Assembly: GCF_025210435.1 (NCBI RefSeq)
Contig: NZ_JAOART010000095.1
Location: 1-44,150, forward strand
Reading direction: 5' to 3'
From: Anaeromicrobium sp.
GTDB taxonomy: Bacteria; Bacillota; Clostridia; Peptostreptococcales; Thermotaleaceae
Length of the DNA: 44,150 nucleotides
The translations under genes and the position numbers were made by a program. Of this stretch, positions 23,012 through 32,554 are shown piece after piece (within the stretch, counting starts at the first letter, position 1; each line of letters opens with the position of its first letter). A model generated the notes under the pieces. That model searched no databases. It saw only the letters and a program-made list of their open reading frames with translations, and had not been told where the DNA came from.

Positions 23012-24046
23012 ATGGCATTTTTTAAGTTTTTTTCAAAAGATATGGGAATAGATTTAGGGACAGCAAATACATTAGTATACGTAAGAGGAAAAGGGATAGT
23101 TGTAAGTGAACCTTCGGTAGTTGCTATAAAGGAAGATACAAAAGAGGTCCTTGCAGTTGGATTAGAAGCAAAAAAAATGATAGGTAGAACACCAGGTAAC
23201 ATAGTGGCAATTAGACCATTAAGAGATGGAGTAATTGCAGATTTTGATATTACTCAAAGTATGCTTAAATATTTTATAAGAAGAGCTCATCCTAAAAAAT
23301 CACTAATCGCAGGACCTCGAGTTGTGGTCGGAGTACCTTCAGGGGTAACAGAAGTAGAAAGAAGGTCTGTTGAAGAAGCTGCTATTCAAGCAGGGGCAAA
23401 AGAGGCATATCTTATAGAAGAACCAATGGCTGCAGCTATTGGAGCAGGTCTTCCTGTGGAAGAACCAACAGGTAGTATGGTAGTAGATATTGGTGGAGGA
23501 ACCACAGAAATAGCCATAATATCTTTAGGTGGAGTTGTAACTAGTAAATCAGTTAGGGTTGGTGGAGATGAATTAGACGAATCCATAGTTCAATATGTTA
23601 AAAAGGAAAAAAGCCTAATGATAGGAGAGAGAACTGCAGAGGAAGTAAAAATTACTATTGGTTCTGCATACCCTAAAACAAAGGAACAAAATATGCAGAT
23701 AAGAGGAAGAGATTTAGTATCAGGACTTCCAAAGACTATAACTATAAGTGCTACTGAAATATTAGAAGCATTACATGAACCAATAAATTCTATAGTAGAG
23801 GCAATAAAATATACATTAGAAAAAACTCCACCAGAATTAGCAGCTGACATTATGGAACAAGGTATAGTGTTAACTGGAGGAGGAGCCCTATTAGATGGCT
23901 TAAACACATTAGTTGGCAAAGAAACGGGAATGCCAGTCCATATAGCAGAAGATCCATTAGATTGTGTGGCATTAGGAACGGGAAAAACTGTTGAAGAAAT
24001 AGAAACACTAAAAAAAGTACTAATTACTTCTAAAACATTAAGGTAG
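23012..24046 (+). CDS. mreB: Rod shape-determining actin homologue MreB
   Basis: A 344-residue bacterial actin that organises lateral cell-wall synthesis. The nucleotide-binding motifs are phosphate 1 [17 protein letters not shown], phosphate 2 [15 protein letters not shown] and adenosine [28 protein letters not shown] is also typical. It starts behind GGAAGGAG, 30 nt after radC, and leads the mreB-mreC-mreD-PBP2 series. Confidence 0.98.
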   Translation: MAFFKFFSKDMGIDLGTANTLVYVRGKGIVVSEPSVVAIKEDTKEVLAVGLEAKKMIGRTPGNIVAIRPLRDGVIADFDITQSMLKYFIRRAHPKKSLIAGPRVVVGVPSGVTEVERRSVEEAAIQAGAKEAYLIEEPMAAAIGAGLPVEEPTGSMVVDIGGGTTEIAIISLGGVVTSKSVRVGGDELDESIVQYVKKEKSLMIGERTAEEVKITIGSAYPKTKEQNMQIRGRDLVSGLPKTITISATEILEALHEPINSIVEAIKYTLEKTPPELAADIMEQGIVLTGGGALLDGLNTLVGKETGMPVHIAEDPLDCVALGTGKTVEEIETLKKVLITSKTLR

Positions 24047-24062
24047 AAGTTGGTGGTATAAA

Positions 24063-24917
24063 ATGAATTCTTTGAAGAAATGGACAATGATGATAGTAAC
24101 AATTGTTACTATCATTCTCATTATTACAATAGGAATATCTGCAGGGGGAAGAGCTAGAACATCCACAGCAGAAAATATCTTAAATAAGGTCATAAACCCT
24201 ATACAAAAGACTTTTTACAAGGTTGGCAGTGCTACAGGGGATTTTATGGAATCCTTAGTGGCCTTTAGGAAAATAAAGAAAGAAAATGAACAACTAAGGG
24301 ATGAAGTTAATAAATTAAATAAACAATTAATAGAAGAGACACTTACAAAAAACGAATTGAAAGAATTGAGAAAACTCCATAATGTACTTAACTACATTAA
24401 GCCCAAAAACGAATACGACTATATTAGTGCTAGCGTGATTTCTAAGGGTACAGGGAACTGGTTTAATACATTTACCATTGATGCAGGCAGAAATGAAGGA
24501 GTAGTAAAGGATAGTACCCTATTAAACTCAGAAGGACTTATAGGAAGAGTATTTGAAGTTGGAGATAGCTATTCAAAGGTGATTAGTATAATCAATAATA
24601 AAAGTTCTGTAAGTTATCAAGTCCTTAGAAATAACCAATATTTAGGGGTAGTAAGGGGAACTGTTTCTGAAAGTATGACTGAAGGATTTGAATATATGAT
24701 TGGTGGAGTAGAACCAGATGTGGAAATATTAGTTGGAGATAAATTAATTACTTCTGGACTTAGTATGTATTCTAAAGGAATTTTAATAGGTGAAGTTAAG
24801 GAAGTTATTAAAAATGAAGATGAACTTTTAAAAACTGTTAAAGTTAAACCTGCTGTAAATTTTAAAAAAATAGATAAGGTTTTCATAATTTTATCCCAAA
24901 ATACCATGGAGGAGTAA
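24063..24917 (+). CDS. mreC: Rod shape-determining protein MreC
   Basis: A 284-residue bitopic membrane protein of the elongasome: an N-terminal transmembrane helix (about 9-28), a coiled coil (about 70-112, rich in Lys/Glu/Leu), and an extracytoplasmic beta-barrel domain with GNWFNTFTIDAGRNEGVVKD and VGDKLITSGLSMYSKGILIG. MreC links MreB inside the cell with PBP2 outside. The SD (GGTGG) is weak, 16 nt after mreB, so coupling to mreB is likely. Confidence 0.96.
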   Translation: MNSLKKWTMMIVTIVTIILIITIGISAGGRARTSTAENILNKVINPIQKTFYKVGSATGDFMESLVAFRKIKKENEQLRDEVNKLNKQLIEETLTKNELKELRKLHNVLNYIKPKNEYDYISASVISKGTGNWFNTFTIDAGRNEGVVKDSTLLNSEGLIGRVFEVGDSYSKVISIINNKSSVSYQVLRNNQYLGVVRGTVSESMTEGFEYMIGGVEPDVEILVGDKLITSGLSMYSKGILIGEVKEVIKNEDELLKTVKVKPAVNFKKIDKVFIILSQNTMEE

Positions 24918-24923
24918 TTGAAA

Positions 24924-25427
24924 ATGGCTTTTTATGTTACTAGTTTAATAGTTGTAATAAATATTGTGCTACAGTCAACCTTACTCCAACATTTTAGGTT
25001 GTTTGGAATAATACCCAATACATCCCTTTTGATTGTAATTAGTTTTGCACTCATATGGGGAAATAAAAAGGGTGCATTAATAGGAGTATGTGTAGGCCTG
25101 TTGCAAGACATATTAGGAGGCGTATTTCTTGGAATGAATGGGCTTATATATTTGTTAATTGGATATAATGTGGGGATTTTTCAGCGAATTTTATTTAAAG
25201 ATTCCTATCTGACCCCCGTTTTATTTGCAACAGTCTCTACTTTCTTGTATTATATGATTTACTATGTAATTGGAGTAATCATTGGAATTGATGTGAGTTT
25301 TGTTGGATTATTTAGAAACGTAATATTTATAGAAACTGTATACAATTCTTTATTATCCGTGTTAATTTATAGATTTATATATAACTTGACTAACAAACCT
25401 TTTATGGATGCTAAATTAAGGAGATAA
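24924..25427 (+). CDS. mreD: Rod shape-determining protein MreD
   Basis: A 167-residue polytopic membrane protein with about five or six helices. LQSTLLQHFRLFGIIPN near the start and GVCVGLLQDILGGVFLG in the middle are family-typical. It is a partner of MreC and PBP2. ATG 24924 has GGAGGAG (24908-24914) 9 nt upstream; the in-frame TTG at 24918 is too close to it. PBP2 starts 2 nt after the stop. Confidence 0.93.
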   Translation: MAFYVTSLIVVINIVLQSTLLQHFRLFGIIPNTSLLIVISFALIWGNKKGALIGVCVGLLQDILGGVFLGMNGLIYLLIGYNVGIFQRILFKDSYLTPVLFATVSTFLYYMIYYVIGVIIGIDVSFVGLFRNVIFIETVYNSLLSVLIYRFIYNLTNKPFMDAKLRR

Positions 25428-25429
25428 GA

Positions 25430-28186
25430 ATGATAGATAAGTTAAAAGATAGACATAATCAAATGATGTTATTTTTTACTATTTTCATAGTCATATTAAT
25501 TGGTAGAATGTTTATACTTACAATCGTTCAGGGAGAAGAATATAAAAATAAGGCTGATCAGAAAAGAATAAAAAAGATCCCCATATCTGCTAAAAGAGGA
25601 GAAATATTAGACCGATATGGTAGATTATTAGCCACTAATAAAGCCAGTTTTACAGTGCAAATAATGAAAAATGAACTTATTGATGAACAAATAAATGACA
25701 TATCAATTAAACTTTTGAATATACTGCAAAAGAATGATGAAAAATATAATGATAATTTGCCTATTATATATGAAAATGGAGAATTTTATTACACCTATGA
25801 CAAAGAAATACATGAATGGTTAAATAAAAACAAATATCTATTTGAAGGAGGAGAAATTCCAAAAAAAATAGATGCAAAAGAAGTTTTTGAAGCTATAAAG
25901 CTTAACTTAGGTATAGATGGGGAGCTAGATCCATATGAATCTCAAAGGATAATGCAAAGTGATTATAATGTATATCCACCCATATCCGTTAGGAATATGA
26001 AATTTATACAAACTATGAAAAAAGAACAATTTTTACAAAAGTATACTTTAGAAGAAGATTTAAATGCAAAGGATGCTTTTAATAAATTAAAAGAAAAGTT
26101 TAAAATACCAAAGGAATACTCTATAGATGATACAAGAAAAATTTTAATAGTTAGAAATGAGCTAAAGGATCAAGGCTACAGACAATATCAGCCTGTAGAG
26201 ATGGCAGTTAATGTAAAGCAAGAAACCATAGTTGAGATTGAAGAACATAGTATGGATTTGCCGGGAGTTAATATAGAAGTTGAACCTATAAGATATTATC
26301 CTAGTGATAATTTGGGAGCCCACATATTAGGTTATTTAAGTAAAATATCCGATGCAGATAGGGCAAAGTACAATAAAAAGACGGGATACAAGACGACAGA
26401 TTTAATTGGTAAAAGTGGTATTGAGAGAAAATTTGAAAAGGAGCTAAAGGGTGTAGATGGAGCCAAATATGTAGAGGTAGATGTTTATGGAAGGCTTGTA
26501 GATACTCTAAGGGTTCAGAGTCCACAAAAGGGAAAAGATGTATATTTAACCATTGATAAGGATCTTCAGATGGTAGCGGAAAAATCTTTGAAAAAAGCAT
26601 TAGAACAAATCCAAGTGGGAGGAACTTTTAAAAGTGAATTTGGAGATTACAAGTATAGAGATGCTTTTAGAAATGCCACATCAGGAGCAGTGGTTGCCCT
26701 CGATGCTAAAACGGGAGAAGTATTAGCCCTAGCTAATTATCCTTCCTATAATCCTAATTTGTTTACTACGGGAATTTTACAAAAGGACTGGAGTAAATTA
26801 CAGGATCAAAACCCTAGAGATCCCCTATCTCCAGTGCCCTTATATAATATAGCCACAAGAACGGCTGTACAGCCTGGTTCTATTTTTAAGATGCTTACAG
26901 GGCTAGCTGCCATAGAAGATGGGTTAGATCCTTCCTATAAGCTTTATGATGGAGGATTCATAAAATTAGGAAATAAAAGTTATGGATGTTGGTTGTGGAA
27001 TGACTATAAGAGAAGCCATGGTTGGGTAGACTTATATAAGGCCTTAGAAGTATCTTGTAACTATTATTTCTATGATATCTCAACCTCTTGGGACTATTAT
27101 AAAAATAGACCTTTGCCTATAGGAGTAGATGTAAATGAAGTGTTGAGATATGCTGAATTATTTGGTTTAGGAGAAAAGACGGGAATTGAAATATCAGAAT
27201 TAGCTTATGGAGTACCTAATCCTAGACAAAAGATGGAAACTACAAAGAATAGTTTAAGAAGAATGTTAAATAGAAGAAAGAAAGATTTCTTTTCTGATGA
27301 ACTACTAGGTAATCAAGAACTTCTAAAAAGCCAAATAGAAACTATCGTAAATTGGATAGAGGAAAATCCATCTAGAGGTAAGTTACTTAGAATGGTTGGA
27401 GAACTAAATTTAATAGAAGGAAAAGAAGAAAAACTTGTAGATACTATAAAATATAGTTATTTTAATCAAGGAAAATGGACTAAAGGGGATACCTTTAACC
27501 TATCTATAGGACAAGGTCAACATGCTTATACTCCTATACAAATGGCTAGATATATGTCTGGATTAGTAAATGGGGGGTATAAAAACAATGTTACCTTAAT
27601 AAGAAGATTAGGTGATGAAGAAACTGAAGAAAAGGAAAAGCAAGAAATAGATCTTAAAAATAAGAAAAATTTAGATGAAATAAAGAAGGGAATGTTACAG
27701 GCTACCCAAGGGGAGCAGGGAACTGGAAGAACAGTTTTTAAGCACTTTCCTATAAAAGTAGGAGCAAAGACAGGAACAGCTCAAAAATCAGGTAAAATAC
27801 AACCTAAGGATGAGGTTGACTATATTAAGAAATATTTAAATAGAATTGCTCCATATATAAGTTTTGAAACTTTAAAAGAAAAAGTAAAAGAGTATAGAAA
27901 TGAATATCCAAATGAAGGCCAAGCCATGAGAAGAGCTCTTATGGATTTATCTGGTGGTAGGGTTACTAGTGAGAGTATAGATAGGTTCAAAGAGGACTAT
28001 GATAACTTTGCATGGTTTGTATCATATGCTCCAGCACAGAAGCCAGAAATAGTTGTAGTTGCCTTAGTGTTTCAAGGTGGACATGGAGGATATGCATCTC
28101 CAATAGCTAGGGATATATATGCGGAGTATTTTGGGTTAGATAGGGAAAATGACAAATTTCAATTTAAGAATGCATTTACCAAATAG
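25430..28186 (+). CDS. mrdA: Penicillin-binding protein 2 (elongation transpeptidase)
   Basis: A 918-residue class B PBP. It has one N-terminal transmembrane helix (about 12-31), a dimerisation/pedestal domain (about 45-340, with SAKRGEILDRYGRLLATNK and LGAHILGYLSKI), then a transpeptidase domain with the active site S484-I-F-K487, S542-C-N544 and K780-T-G. It cross-links peptidoglycan during lateral growth with RodA. It is longer than E. coli PBP2 (633). Extra sequence lies in the pedestal, between SCN and KTG (about 595-660), and after KTG (about 793-855), all Lys/Glu-rich. Such long forms are usual in Clostridia. It is the last gene of mreBCD-mrdA. Confidence 0.95.
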   Translation: MIDKLKDRHNQMMLFFTIFIVILIGRMFILTIVQGEEYKNKADQKRIKKIPISAKRGEILDRYGRLLATNKASFTVQIMKNELIDEQINDISIKLLNILQKNDEKYNDNLPIIYENGEFYYTYDKEIHEWLNKNKYLFEGGEIPKKIDAKEVFEAIKLNLGIDGELDPYESQRIMQSDYNVYPPISVRNMKFIQTMKKEQFLQKYTLEEDLNAKDAFNKLKEKFKIPKEYSIDDTRKILIVRNELKDQGYRQYQPVEMAVNVKQETIVEIEEHSMDLPGVNIEVEPIRYYPSDNLGAHILGYLSKISDADRAKYNKKTGYKTTDLIGKSGIERKFEKELKGVDGAKYVEVDVYGRLVDTLRVQSPQKGKDVYLTIDKDLQMVAEKSLKKALEQIQVGGTFKSEFGDYKYRDAFRNATSGAVVALDAKTGEVLALANYPSYNPNLFTTGILQKDWSKLQDQNPRDPLSPVPLYNIATRTAVQPGSIFKMLTGLAAIEDGLDPSYKLYDGGFIKLGNKSYGCWLWNDYKRSHGWVDLYKALEVSCNYYFYDISTSWDYYKNRPLPIGVDVNEVLRYAELFGLGEKTGIEISELAYGVPNPRQKMETTKNSLRRMLNRRKKDFFSDELLGNQELLKSQIETIVNWIEENPSRGKLLRMVGELNLIEGKEEKLVDTIKYSYFNQGKWTKGDTFNLSIGQGQHAYTPIQMARYMSGLVNGGYKNNVTLIRRLGDEETEEKEKQEIDLKNKKNLDEIKKGMLQATQGEQGTGRTVFKHFPIKVGAKTGTAQKSGKIQPKDEVDYIKKYLNRIAPYISFETLKEKVKEYRNEYPNEGQAMRRALMDLSGGRVTSESIDRFKEDYDNFAWFVSYAPAQKPEIVVVALVFQGGHGGYASPIARDIYAEYFGLDRENDKFQFKNAFTK

Positions 28187-28201
28187 GTAGGTGCATTTTT
28201 T
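28169..28201 (+). terminator. Terminator after the PBP2 gene
   Basis: AATGCATTTACC (28169-28180) and GGTAGGTGCATT (28186-28197) form a 12-bp stem with two G-T pairs, followed by T-rich sequence. It overlaps the PBP2 stop codon. The 164-bp gap to minC shows no clear promoter. Confidence 0.7.
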
Positions 28202-28350
28202 ACTAAGTCTTAATTTAATATAAAATATCTTTATAAATAGGAAAAAAGTCTTCAAATTAAGAAATTGTCTTAATAAAGAAGGAATTAAAAAACATGTGAA
28301 GAATAATTAAAATGGTAAACCTTTTAAGAAATTTTGGAGGTAGTCAATGA

Positions 28351-28953
28351 ATGTATAAAAAAAATTATGTAGTATTTAAAGGAAGTAAGGATGGACTATT
28401 TATATATCTAAATAAAAATTTTGAATTTCATGTTTTAAAAAAAGAATTGATAGCTAAGTTAGACTCAGCTATGGTATTTTTTAAAGATGCAAAAGTAAAG
28501 GGGTTTAGAGGTAAAAAACTAACGTATGAGCAACAGGAAGAAATAAAGAAAATTATACATTCAAAGTGTGGAATGACTATGATTGAAAATAAAATAGAAA
28601 ATGAAAAAAAATTTTTCAATGATACTAAATTTATTAGGAGTACTGTAAGATCTGGTCAAAGGCTAGAAGAAAAAGGAAATGTTGTTGTTATAGGAGATGT
28701 TAATCCAGGGGCTGAAATAATAGCCGGAGGAAACATTGTTATAATGGGTTCTTTAAGAGGTGTAGCTCATGCAGGTTCATTTGGGAATGGACAAGCCTTT
28801 GTGGTTGCATTTAATTTACAACCTACTCAACTTCGAATAGGTGATGTGATTGCTAGGGCTCCAGATTCTAAACAGGTAAAGACAAATATACCGGAGATTG
28901 CTACCATAAAGGACGGAAAACTTATAATTGAACCTTACTTACCAAAAAAGTAA
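28351..28953 (+). CDS. minC: Septum site-determining protein MinC
   Basis: A 200-residue FtsZ-assembly inhibitor. The N-terminal domain (1-95) starts YVVFKGSKDGLFIYL; the C-terminal beta-helix domain (about 100-195) has GDVNPGAEIIAGGNIVIMG and AHAGSFGNGQAFVVA, which bind MinD. GGAGG lies 10 nt before the ATG. An overlapping ATG at 28347 stops after three codons. minD begins 26 nt downstream of the stop. Confidence 0.96.
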   Translation: MYKKNYVVFKGSKDGLFIYLNKNFEFHVLKKELIAKLDSAMVFFKDAKVKGFRGKKLTYEQQEEIKKIIHSKCGMTMIENKIENEKKFFNDTKFIRSTVRSGQRLEEKGNVVVIGDVNPGAEIIAGGNIVIMGSLRGVAHAGSFGNGQAFVVAFNLQPTQLRIGDVIARAPDSKQVKTNIPEIATIKDGKLIIEPYLPKK

Positions 28954-28979
28954 ATTAAGCTATGATGGAGGGAAGAACT

Positions 28980-29774
28980 ATGGGTGAAGTGATTGTAATA
29001 ACTTCTGGTAAAGGTGGAGTTGGTAAGACTACAACTACAGCCAATATAGGAACAGGTTTAGCATTGCAAGGAAAAAAAGTTGTTGTTATTGATGCTGATA
29101 TAGGTCTTAGAAATTTAGACGTGGTTATGGGACTTGAAAACAGAATTGTGTATGATATTGTAGATGTGGTAGAGGGAGTATGTAGATTAAGACAAGCCCT
29201 TATAAAGGACAAAAGATATGATGGATTATATTTACTACCGGCAGCTCAAACTAAGGATAAAACTGCCGTTAATCCTGAGCAAATGAGAGATTTATGTAAC
29301 CAGTTGAAGGAACAATATGATTACGTAATAGTAGATTGTCCTGCTGGGATTGAGCAAGGATTTAAAAATGCCGTAGCAGGGGCAGATAGGGCAATCGTAA
29401 TAAGTACCCCTGAAATTTCTTCTGTTAGGGATGCAGATAGAATAATAGGTCTCCTTGAAGCTTCTGACATAAGAGATCCAGAACTTATAATAAATAGAAT
29501 TAGAATAGATATGGTAAAAAGAGGAGATATGATGAATATTGAAGATATGATAGATATTCTTGCTATAAATTTACTAGGAGTAGTGCCTGATGATGAATCT
29601 ATAGTAGTATCAACTAATAAGGGAGAACCGGCTGTGGTAGACAACAAATCTATGGCAGGAGAAGCCTATAGAAACATATCTAGGAGAATATTAGGAGAAG
29701 AAGTTCCTTTGATAGATTTACATGGAGAAGAGTCTTTCATGACAAAGGTTAAAAAAATATTTGGTTTAAGCTAA
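28980..29774 (+). CDS. minD: Septum site-determining ATPase MinD
   Basis: A 264-residue deviant Walker ATPase. It has VITSGKGGVGKTTTTAN (signature Lys in the Walker A loop), VVVIDADIGLRNLDVVMGL and DYVIVDCPAGIEQGF. The C-terminal amphipathic helix FMTKVKKIFGLS is the membrane-targeting sequence. It recruits MinC and is stimulated by MinE. ATG 28980 is preferred (GGAGGG 6-7 nt upstream, protein begins MGEVIVITSG); ATGs at 28962 and 28965 would put the SD inside the gene. Confidence 0.97.
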   Translation: MGEVIVITSGKGGVGKTTTTANIGTGLALQGKKVVVIDADIGLRNLDVVMGLENRIVYDIVDVVEGVCRLRQALIKDKRYDGLYLLPAAQTKDKTAVNPEQMRDLCNQLKEQYDYVIVDCPAGIEQGFKNAVAGADRAIVISTPEISSVRDADRIIGLLEASDIRDPELIINRIRIDMVKRGDMMNIEDMIDILAINLLGVVPDDESIVVSTNKGEPAVVDNKSMAGEAYRNISRRILGEEVPLIDLHGEESFMTKVKKIFGLS

Positions 29775-29788
29775 GGGGGAGATAGGAT

Positions 29789-30064
29789 ATGGATTTTTCA
29801 CGTTTTTTTGGTAAAGATAACTCCTCAAGTAAAAGTGTGGCAAAAGAGAGATTAAAATTAGTTTTAGTTCACGATAGAACCAATTGTTCGCCTAATTTTT
29901 TAGAAATGGTTAGAGGAGATATAATTAATGTAATTTCAGATTATATTGAAATAGATGAAAAGGGTCTAGATATTAGAATTACTAAGACTAAAAGAAGTAG
30001 TGATGATGCAATGGTACCAGCTTTAGTTGCTAATATACCTATTAAGAAAGTGAAATCAAAATGA
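29789..30064 (+). CDS. minE: Cell division topological specificity factor MinE
   Basis: A 91-residue protein. The N-terminal segment MDFSRFFGKDNSSSKSVAKE contains the membrane-binding and MinD-contact region, followed by the anti-MinCD helix (ERLKLVLVHDR) and the topological specificity domain (LEMVRGDIINVISDYIEID, LDIRITKTKR). With MinD it should oscillate and restrict division to mid-cell. Spore-formers with MinE (as here) differ from Bacillus, which uses DivIVA/MinJ. SD AAGGGGGAG. Confidence 0.95.
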   Translation: MDFSRFFGKDNSSSKSVAKERLKLVLVHDRTNCSPNFLEMVRGDIINVISDYIEIDEKGLDIRITKTKRSSDDAMVPALVANIPIKKVKSK

Positions 30065-30070
30065 TAAATA

Positions 30071-30100
30071 AAAGGCTAGCATCGGCTAGTCCTTTATTTT
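30071..30100 (+). terminator. Terminator of minCDE
   Basis: AAAGG CTAGC (30071-30080) pairs with GCTAG T CCTTT (30084-30094) with one bulged T, followed by ATTTTTAT. Confidence 0.75.
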
Positions 30101-30137
30101 TATAAAAATATAATCCATGAATATATAATCTTTAATC

Positions 30138-30167
30138 TTGTTAGAATTAAATATTATATGGTATAAT
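30138..30167 (+). promoter_or_regulatory. Promoter of rodA-mgsA
   Basis: TTGTTA (30138-30143), an 18-bp spacer and TATAAT (30162-30167), about 30 bp before the rodA ATG. Confidence 0.6.
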
Positions 30168-30197
30168 CCATATAGGTTTACTTAGAGAGGTGAATAC

Positions 30198-31304
30198 ATG
30201 CTAAACAAAAAATTGGTCAAGCATATAGATGTGGGACTAATAATAATAGTAATTTTATTATTTGTCATAAGTGTAGTTATGATAAGTAGTGCTACCCATG
30301 TGACTAAATATGGAATTACTAGAAAAGTTGAAATGCAAGTTATAGCCTTTTTTCTTGGAGTTATAGTAGTCATGACTATACTTATCATAGACTATAATAC
30401 TTTTTCAAGTTTTGCAAGGCCAATCTATATAGGTAGTATAATACTTCTTTTGTGTGTATATGTACCTGGATTGGGAAAGGCGCAATATGGAGCCAGAAGT
30501 TGGATAAATTTGGGGCCAGTAGACATACAACCTTCTGAAATAGTAAAAATAGGATTTATCTTATCCTTTGCTAGTTTTTTAGAAAAAAGAGAAAATAAAT
30601 TAGATACTCTAAAAGAGTTAATACCTGTTTTTTTATATGCGGCACCTCCCATATTGCTAGTATTAAAAGAGCCTGACTTAGGAAATGCATTAGTATTTGT
30701 AGTTATAATGATAGGAATGACTTTTGCGTCTGGATTAAACTATAAGTTTATAACCAGGGGTACATTACTAGGTGCTGTGTGTACGCCAATAGCATATAAG
30801 CTCATGGCTCCTCATCAAAAGGTTAGAATTGATGCTTTTTTAAATCCTTCTGATTTAAGCTTACCTGGAAATTATCAAGTAATGCAATCTAAAATAGCCA
30901 TAGGGTCTGGACAATTAATAGGGAAAGGTCTCTATAATGGAACACAAAATAATAATAACTTTTTACCAGTTCAAGAATCAGATTTTATATTCGCTGTGAT
31001 TGGTGAAGAATTTGGATTAATAGGTGGTATAATAGTAATAGCCTTATATTTCATGTTTTTGTATAAAATGATAAAAATAACTAAGGATGCCAAGGATAAA
31101 TATGGTTCCTTAGTGGTAGTTGGAATCACATCAATGTTTGCATTTCAAATATTTGAAAATATAGGGATGACTATGGGGGTTATGCCCGTTACTGGAGTTA
31201 CCTTACCATTTATAAGTTATGGTGGAAGTTCTATATTAACGAATATGGTTGCCATAGGCATTGTTCTTAATGTGGGCATGCGAAGGCAAAAAATAAATTT
31301 CTGA
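30198..31304 (+). CDS. rodA: SEDS glycosyltransferase RodA
   Basis: A 368-residue polytopic membrane protein (about ten helices) of the SEDS family, the peptidoglycan polymerase that works with PBP2. GARSWINLGPVDIQPSEIVK, KEPDLGNALVFV and QESDFIFAVIGEEFGLIGG are signature stretches; the Asp of ESDFIF corresponds to the catalytic Asp of RodA. TLPFISYGGSSILTNMVAIG is near the C-terminus. RodA is favoured over FtsW because of the mre/min/PBP2 neighbourhood and short termini. SD AGAGAGGTG. Confidence 0.93.
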   Translation: MLNKKLVKHIDVGLIIIVILLFVISVVMISSATHVTKYGITRKVEMQVIAFFLGVIVVMTILIIDYNTFSSFARPIYIGSIILLLCVYVPGLGKAQYGARSWINLGPVDIQPSEIVKIGFILSFASFLEKRENKLDTLKELIPVFLYAAPPILLVLKEPDLGNALVFVVIMIGMTFASGLNYKFITRGTLLGAVCTPIAYKLMAPHQKVRIDAFLNPSDLSLPGNYQVMQSKIAIGSGQLIGKGLYNGTQNNNNFLPVQESDFIFAVIGEEFGLIGGIIVIALYFMFLYKMIKITKDAKDKYGSLVVVGITSMFAFQIFENIGMTMGVMPVTGVTLPFISYGGSSILTNMVAIGIVLNVGMRRQKINF

Positions 31305-31319
31305 TAAGGGGAAATAAAT

Positions 31320-31712
31320 ATGAAAATAGCATTAATAGCGCATGATGAGTTAAAGGATACTATGGTAAATTTTTGTATAGCCTATGAAGGCATACTAAAA
31401 GACCACGTTTTATTTTCTACTGGAACAACAGGTAAAAGAATAGAAGCAGCTACAGAGTTAAGTATTAATAAGGTAAAATCAGGGCCCCTTGGTGGAGACC
31501 AACAAATAGGATCTTTAATTGCACAAGATGATTTAGATTTAGTAATATTTTTGAGAGACCCACTAACTGCACAACCCCATGAGCCGGATATACAAGCATT
31601 AATAAGGTTGTGTGATGTTTACAAAATTCCAGTAGCTACAAATATTGCTACGGGAGAACTTCTTGTAAAAGCACTAGAAAGAGGGGCCTTTAATTGGAGA
31701 TTATATAAGTAA
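31320..31712 (+). CDS. mgsA: Methylglyoxal synthase
   Basis: A 130-residue enzyme converting dihydroxyacetone phosphate to methylglyoxal and phosphate, a glycolytic bypass when phosphate is low. [41 protein letters not shown] (catalytic Asp) and [20 protein letters not shown] (active-site His) are all conserved. It is 15 nt after rodA behind AAGGGG and probably co-transcribed, a frequent arrangement in Clostridia. Confidence 0.97.
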   Translation: MKIALIAHDELKDTMVNFCIAYEGILKDHVLFSTGTTGKRIEAATELSINKVKSGPLGGDQQIGSLIAQDDLDLVIFLRDPLTAQPHEPDIQALIRLCDVYKIPVATNIATGELLVKALERGAFNWRLYK

Positions 31713-31735
31713 AGAATATTTTTTGAATATGCCCT

Positions 31736-31773
31736 AATAGGATGATTGTGAATTCACAATCATCCTATTTTAT
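31736..31773 (+). terminator. Perfect palindromic terminator after mgsA
   Basis: A 17-bp perfect inverted repeat (31736-31769, centre GTGAATTCAC) followed by a T-rich tail. Confidence 0.92.
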
Positions 31774-31838
31774 TTGGAATAAAAATATGTTAGTGAAAAT
31801 ATATTTAGAATATAAAAAAATAATAAAGGAGGAGAAAA

Positions 31839-32537
31839 ATGAGTTATCCATACAAGAGAGTAAGAGTAAGAAAGCCTACAGATAGAAAAATTAATACTAG
31901 CTATAGGGGAAAGCTTATAAAACAGATACTGTGGGCCATTGTCATTGTAGTTATGGTTATAATAATAAAGGCCATGAATATGTCAGTTACAAATGATGGA
32001 TTAGGTCTATTAAAAGAGAATATAAATAGGGATATGGATGTGAAAAAGACTGCATATCATATAAAAAAGGCCTTTGATGAAGTACCTGATTTTCACAACA
32101 AGACTATGGCGGTTTTTGGAAATATATCTAATAATAGATTGAGTAAAAAATATGTTCCGCCTATGGAAGGAGAAATCGTATCCTCCTATGGAGATAGTAT
32201 AGATCCTATTTTAAATACTAAAAGTTTCCAACGAGGAATAGATATGATTAGTTTCAAAGATACATATATTAGAGGAATTGATGACGGAATTATAGCAGAA
32301 GTTGGTGAAAGTGAAAATCTTGGCAAGTATATTAAAATAAGTCATGGCAAAGACGTTTTTGCCATATATAGTAATTGTACAGAAGTGAAAATTAAAAAGG
32401 GAGATGAAATTCGAAAGGGTGATAGGATCGGTATATTTAGAAAAAATATTAATAAGGAACACTTTCACTTTGAATTATGGGTAAATGGAAATGTGGTAGA
32501 TCCTACAGAATACATCAAATTTAAGAATATTATATAG
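31839..32537 (+). CDS. spoIVFA: SpoIVFA-like sporulation protein with a degenerate M23/LytM domain
   Basis: A 232-residue bitopic membrane protein: a basic N-terminus, a transmembrane helix (about 31-48), then an M23/LytM fold (about 115-230). The first metal-ligand motif is altered: Q131-R-G-I-D135 stands where active enzymes have H-x(3)-D. The HxH motif (H208-F-H210) is kept. The domain is therefore probably a binding module, as in SpoIVFA and SpoIIQ. The next gene is the M50 protease SpoIVFB, which SpoIVFA anchors and regulates in the mother-cell/forespore membrane to control pro-sigma-K processing. A weak sigma-E-like site (GAATAAA at 31777, AATATATT at 31798) is only suggestive. SD AAGGAGGAG. 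Confidence 0.85.
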   Translation: MSYPYKRVRVRKPTDRKINTSYRGKLIKQILWAIVIVVMVIIIKAMNMSVTNDGLGLLKENINRDMDVKKTAYHIKKAFDEVPDFHNKTMAVFGNISNNRLSKKYVPPMEGEIVSSYGDSIDPILNTKSFQRGIDMISFKDTYIRGIDDGIIAEVGESENLGKYIKISHGKDVFAIYSNCTEVKIKKGDEIRKGDRIGIFRKNINKEHFHFELWVNGNVVDPTEYIKFKNII

Positions 32538-32554
32538 AGAGGAAAATAATACGT

